The notes beneath the pieces were generated by a model. That model searched no databases, was not told the origin of the DNA, and saw only the letters and a program-made list of their open reading frames with translations. A program made the position numbers and the translations under genes. Shown here piece after piece: positions 4,440 to 6,451 of a stretch of DNA of 6,451 nt. Within the stretch, counting starts at the first letter, position 1, and every line of letters starts with the position of its first letter. The stretch is from Micrococcales bacterium (GTDB taxonomy: Bacteria; Actinomycetota; Actinomycetes; Actinomycetales; Dermatophilaceae): positions 1 through 6,451 of the forward strand of contig PMJN01000189.1 of assembly GCA_003157445.1 (NCBI GenBank), read 5' to 3'.

Positions 4440-4453
4440 GGGACCATCGGCCC
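4440..4453. promoter_or_regulatory. DosR (DevR)-box-like site upstream of adhE
   Basis: GGGACCATCGGCCC matches 11 of 14 positions of the mycobacterial DosR core GGGACTWWAGTCCC. It keeps the most conserved half-site GGGAC and the CCC end, in the GGGACC...GGCCC form common among natural sites. It lies 72 bp upstream of the adhE ATG, with no other gene between, so it could make adhE inducible by hypoxia. GC-rich DNA can yield such matches by chance. Confidence 0.4.
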
Positions 4454-4525
4454 TGTCGTCGAAGGCTGGGCAGGGAAAGCGTGGGAGACGGAAACGGCGG
4501 GAGATCAACCACGACTGGGGTACCA

Positions 4526-6451
4526 ATGACGGACAACGACAGGCGGGACGAGGTTGACGCGATTGTCGGGCTAGCAGCCGGCGCAGCACGCGCGTTCCGC
4601 GAGTTCGACCAAGGGCAGGTCGACCGGATCGTCGACGCGATGGTCAGGGCGGGAGTTCGTGCCGCTGCCGAGTTGGCAAGGCTGGCTATCGAAGAGACCG
4701 GATTCGGAGTTTTCGAGGACAAAGTGGTCAAGAACTACGTCGCCACGGAGTTCCTGTCGGACTACCTGCGCGACAAGAAGTCCGTGGGTGTCATCGAAGA
4801 GGACGTCGAGCGCAACATTGTGCTCGTAGCCGAGCCGATCGGTGTGGTTCTGGCGATCACACCGGTCACCAACCCCACCTCCACGGTGCTCTACAAGGCG
4901 ATCGTGGCCGCGAAGACCCGCAATGCCGTGATATTTCGGCCGTCGCCGTTTGCCGTGCGCTCCTGTGAGCGAAGCGTCGAGATTCTTCGCGAGGCAGCCG
5001 AGCAGGCAGGGATGCCCCCGGGAGCCTTGCAGGTCATTCCGGACGCGGCGCACGAGGTCACCCACTACCTGTTCAAACACCCCAAAGTCGACTTCATCTG
5101 GGTCACCGGCGGGCAGAAGATCGTTGCGCTCGCCAACGCGGCCGGCAAGCCCGGTCTGAGTGTGGGGCCGGGCAACGCCCCGATCTACATCCACAAAAGC
5201 GCCGATGTGAAGGGCGCGGTCGTCGACATCCTGATCTCCAAGACCTTCGACGCATCTGTGATCTGCCCCGCCGAGCAGACCTGCATCGTCGATGACGAGG
5301 TGTATGACCAGATGTTGGCCGAGTTCGAGCGCATGGGTGCTCACCTGCTCACCAGCGAGCAGACCGAAGCCCTAGCCGACTTCGCCTTCGGATCCGGCGA
5401 CAAGGTCAACATGAAGGCCCTCGGGCAGCCGGCCCCTGAGCTCGCGGCTCGGGCCGGGTTCTCAGTGCCGACGACGACCAAGATCCTGCTGGCCCCGCTG
5501 CCCGCCGATCTGGAAAAGCTGGGCGCACATCCGCTGATCCAAGAAAAGCTCATGCCTGTGCTCGGGCTGGTGCGCGCCAGCAGTGCACAGCATGGCATCG
5601 ACGTCGCTGTCCTGGTGACCGAGCATGGCGGTCTGGGCCACACCTCTGCGATCTATGCCAACGATGACGACGTCGTAGCCCGGTACAGTCACGCGGTACG
5701 TACCGGCAGGATCCTGGTCAACGCGCCCACTGCCGTCGGCGCGCTCGGCGGAATCTACAACAACCTGACCCCGACTTTCTCGCTCGGGTGCGGCACCTGG
5801 GGTGGCTCGTCGACCACCGAGAACGTTAACTACATGCAACTGCTCAACATCAAAACGGTCTCTCACCGGCGTACCCCTCCCCAGTGGTTCCGGGTGCCGG
5901 CCAATATCTTCTTCAATGCGGGAGCATTGGAGAACTTACGTGACATCGAGTGCCAGTCCGTCGTGGTAGTCACCGACGGCCCAAACGAGCAACGCGGAGT
6001 GGTCGACCTGGTACGGAGCAAGCTCCGTACCAGCCACGTCCAGGTCTTCAGTGAGGTGAGGCCAGAGCCCGATGAGGCGATGATCCGCCGGGGTGTCGCG
6101 GTGCTCGAGCGCGCCCAACCGGACCTGATGGTTGCGCTCGGCGGGGGGTCGGTGATCGATGCGGCCAAGGCGATGCGGTTGTTCTACGAGCACCCCGAGA
6201 AGACCTTGGAGGACCTTACCCTGCCGTTCCTGGATCCCCGCAAGCGTGTGGCCGACTATCCGCGCGACGGGCACAGCGTCCGTCTTGTGGCGGTGCCCAC
6301 GACCTCGGGCACCGGCTCTGAGGTCTCACCCGCCGCAGTGGTGACGGTGGGCGATCACAAGGAGACGCTGGTGGACTATTGTCTGGTCCCCGACGTCGCG
6401 ATCGTCGACCCGCTGCTGACCTTGTCAATGCCCCAGTCGGTCACTGTCGAC
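4526..6451 (+). CDS. adhE: bifunctional acetaldehyde-CoA/alcohol dehydrogenase AdhE (partial, C-terminus off the right edge)
   Basis: AdhE reduces acetyl-CoA to acetaldehyde and then ethanol, oxidising two NADH; it is cytosolic and often forms spirosome filaments. The window holds 642 of an expected 860-890 residues. The N-terminal aldehyde dehydrogenase module (about 5-440) has QGQVDRI (29-35), AEPIGVVLAITPVTNPTS (103-120), VGPGNAP (213-219), the catalytic Cys247 in SVICPAEQ, and LGCGTWGGSS (420-429). After a linker, the iron-type alcohol dehydrogenase module starts near 455, with NAD-binding GGGSVIDAAK (539-548) and PTTSGTGSEVSP (591-602). The window ends just before the expected DAxxH metal ligands, so the iron site cannot be checked. 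The ATG at 4526 fits the usual AdhE start, with GGGG upstream. A GTG at 4481 behind AGGGAA would add 15 residues. TTA codon at 5936. A DosR-like site lies upstream. Confidence 0.95.
   Translation, partial: MTDNDRRDEVDAIVGLAAGAARAFREFDQGQVDRIVDAMVRAGVRAAAELARLAIEETGFGVFEDKVVKNYVATEFLSDYLRDKKSVGVIEEDVERNIVLVAEPIGVVLAITPVTNPTSTVLYKAIVAAKTRNAVIFRPSPFAVRSCERSVEILREAAEQAGMPPGALQVIPDAAHEVTHYLFKHPKVDFIWVTGGQKIVALANAAGKPGLSVGPGNAPIYIHKSADVKGAVVDILISKTFDASVICPAEQTCIVDDEVYDQMLAEFERMGAHLLTSEQTEALADFAFGSGDKVNMKALGQPAPELAARAGFSVPTTTKILLAPLPADLEKLGAHPLIQEKLMPVLGLVRASSAQHGIDVAVLVTEHGGLGHTSAIYANDDDVVARYSHAVRTGRILVNAPTAVGALGGIYNNLTPTFSLGCGTWGGSSTTENVNYMQLLNIKTVSHRRTPPQWFRVPANIFFNAGALENLRDIECQSVVVVTDGPNEQRGVVDLVRSKLRTSHVQVFSEVRPEPDEAMIRRGVAVLERAQPDLMVALGGGSVIDAAKAMRLFYEHPEKTLEDLTLPFLDPRKRVADYPRDGHSVRLVAVPTTSGTGSEVSPAAVVTVGDHKETLVDYCLVPDVAIVDPLLTLSMPQSVTVD
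6008..6033 (+). repeat. near-perfect 26-nt palindrome inside adhE
   Basis: CTGGTACGGAGC (6008-6019) and GCTCCGTACCAG (6022-6033) are perfect 12-bp complements separated only by AA. It encodes LVRSKLRT (495-502) near the start of the alcohol dehydrogenase module. As RNA it would form a very stable stem with a CAAG loop. Confidence 0.75.

Noticed and set aside
4571..6274. Several minus-strand open frames opposite adhE.
   Set aside because: They lie antisense to a clearly recognised enzyme and are explained by its codon bias.
1..6451. CRISPR array, tRNA or rRNA genes, complete insertion sequence.
   Set aside because: No regularly spaced repeats, no tRNA cloverleaf with TTCRA arm, no rRNA-like sequence and no transposase frame were found.

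Overview
The window looks like chromosomal (or large-plasmid) DNA of a high-GC actinomycete, most likely a Mycobacteriaceae relative. Codon third positions are strongly G/C. The proteins are typical actinobacterial types: a GAF sensor of the GAF-ANTAR kind, a DUF6221-like protein, a mycobacterial-style Hsp20 and an HspR-like MerR regulator. The species cannot be fixed from sequence alone.

Layout. Positions 1-500 (minus) hold the N-terminal part of a GAF protein that runs off the left edge. Positions 672-1034 (minus) encode a DUF6221-like protein. A 42-nt hairpin at 1060-1101 separates it from hsp20 (1131-1553, minus). hsp20 is divergent from a small HspR-like MerR gene (1695-2000, plus). Their shared AT-rich gap carries a good sigma-70-type promoter for hsp20, overlapped by an 11/14 match to the HspR operator (HAIR). 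Positions 2001-2691 have no convincing gene but are dense in inverted repeats. The interval 2229-2572 could be a structured RNA, possibly the 5' part of a group II intron without its reverse transcriptase or domain V. An orphan 83-aa ORF (2692-2943) follows. A second gene-free stretch (2944-3296) contains a 103-nt extended hairpin whose wobble pairs favour plus-strand transcription, then a cluster of CATGG-type dyads. An atypical NAD(P)-binding epimerase/SDR gene (3297-4238) ends at a terminator-like hairpin. After a 287-bp gap with a DosR-box-like site, a bifunctional acetaldehyde-CoA/alcohol dehydrogenase gene (adhE, from 4526) runs off the right edge. It is cut just before its metal-binding residues.

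How it fits together (inference). Hsp20 with its HspR-like repressor, a GAF sensor, and a fermentative AdhE behind a DosR-like site suggest a stress and low-oxygen adaptation neighbourhood. AdhE would dispose of NADH by reducing acetyl-CoA to ethanol, and Hsp20 would hold unfolding proteins. The least explained material is the two gene-free structured stretches.
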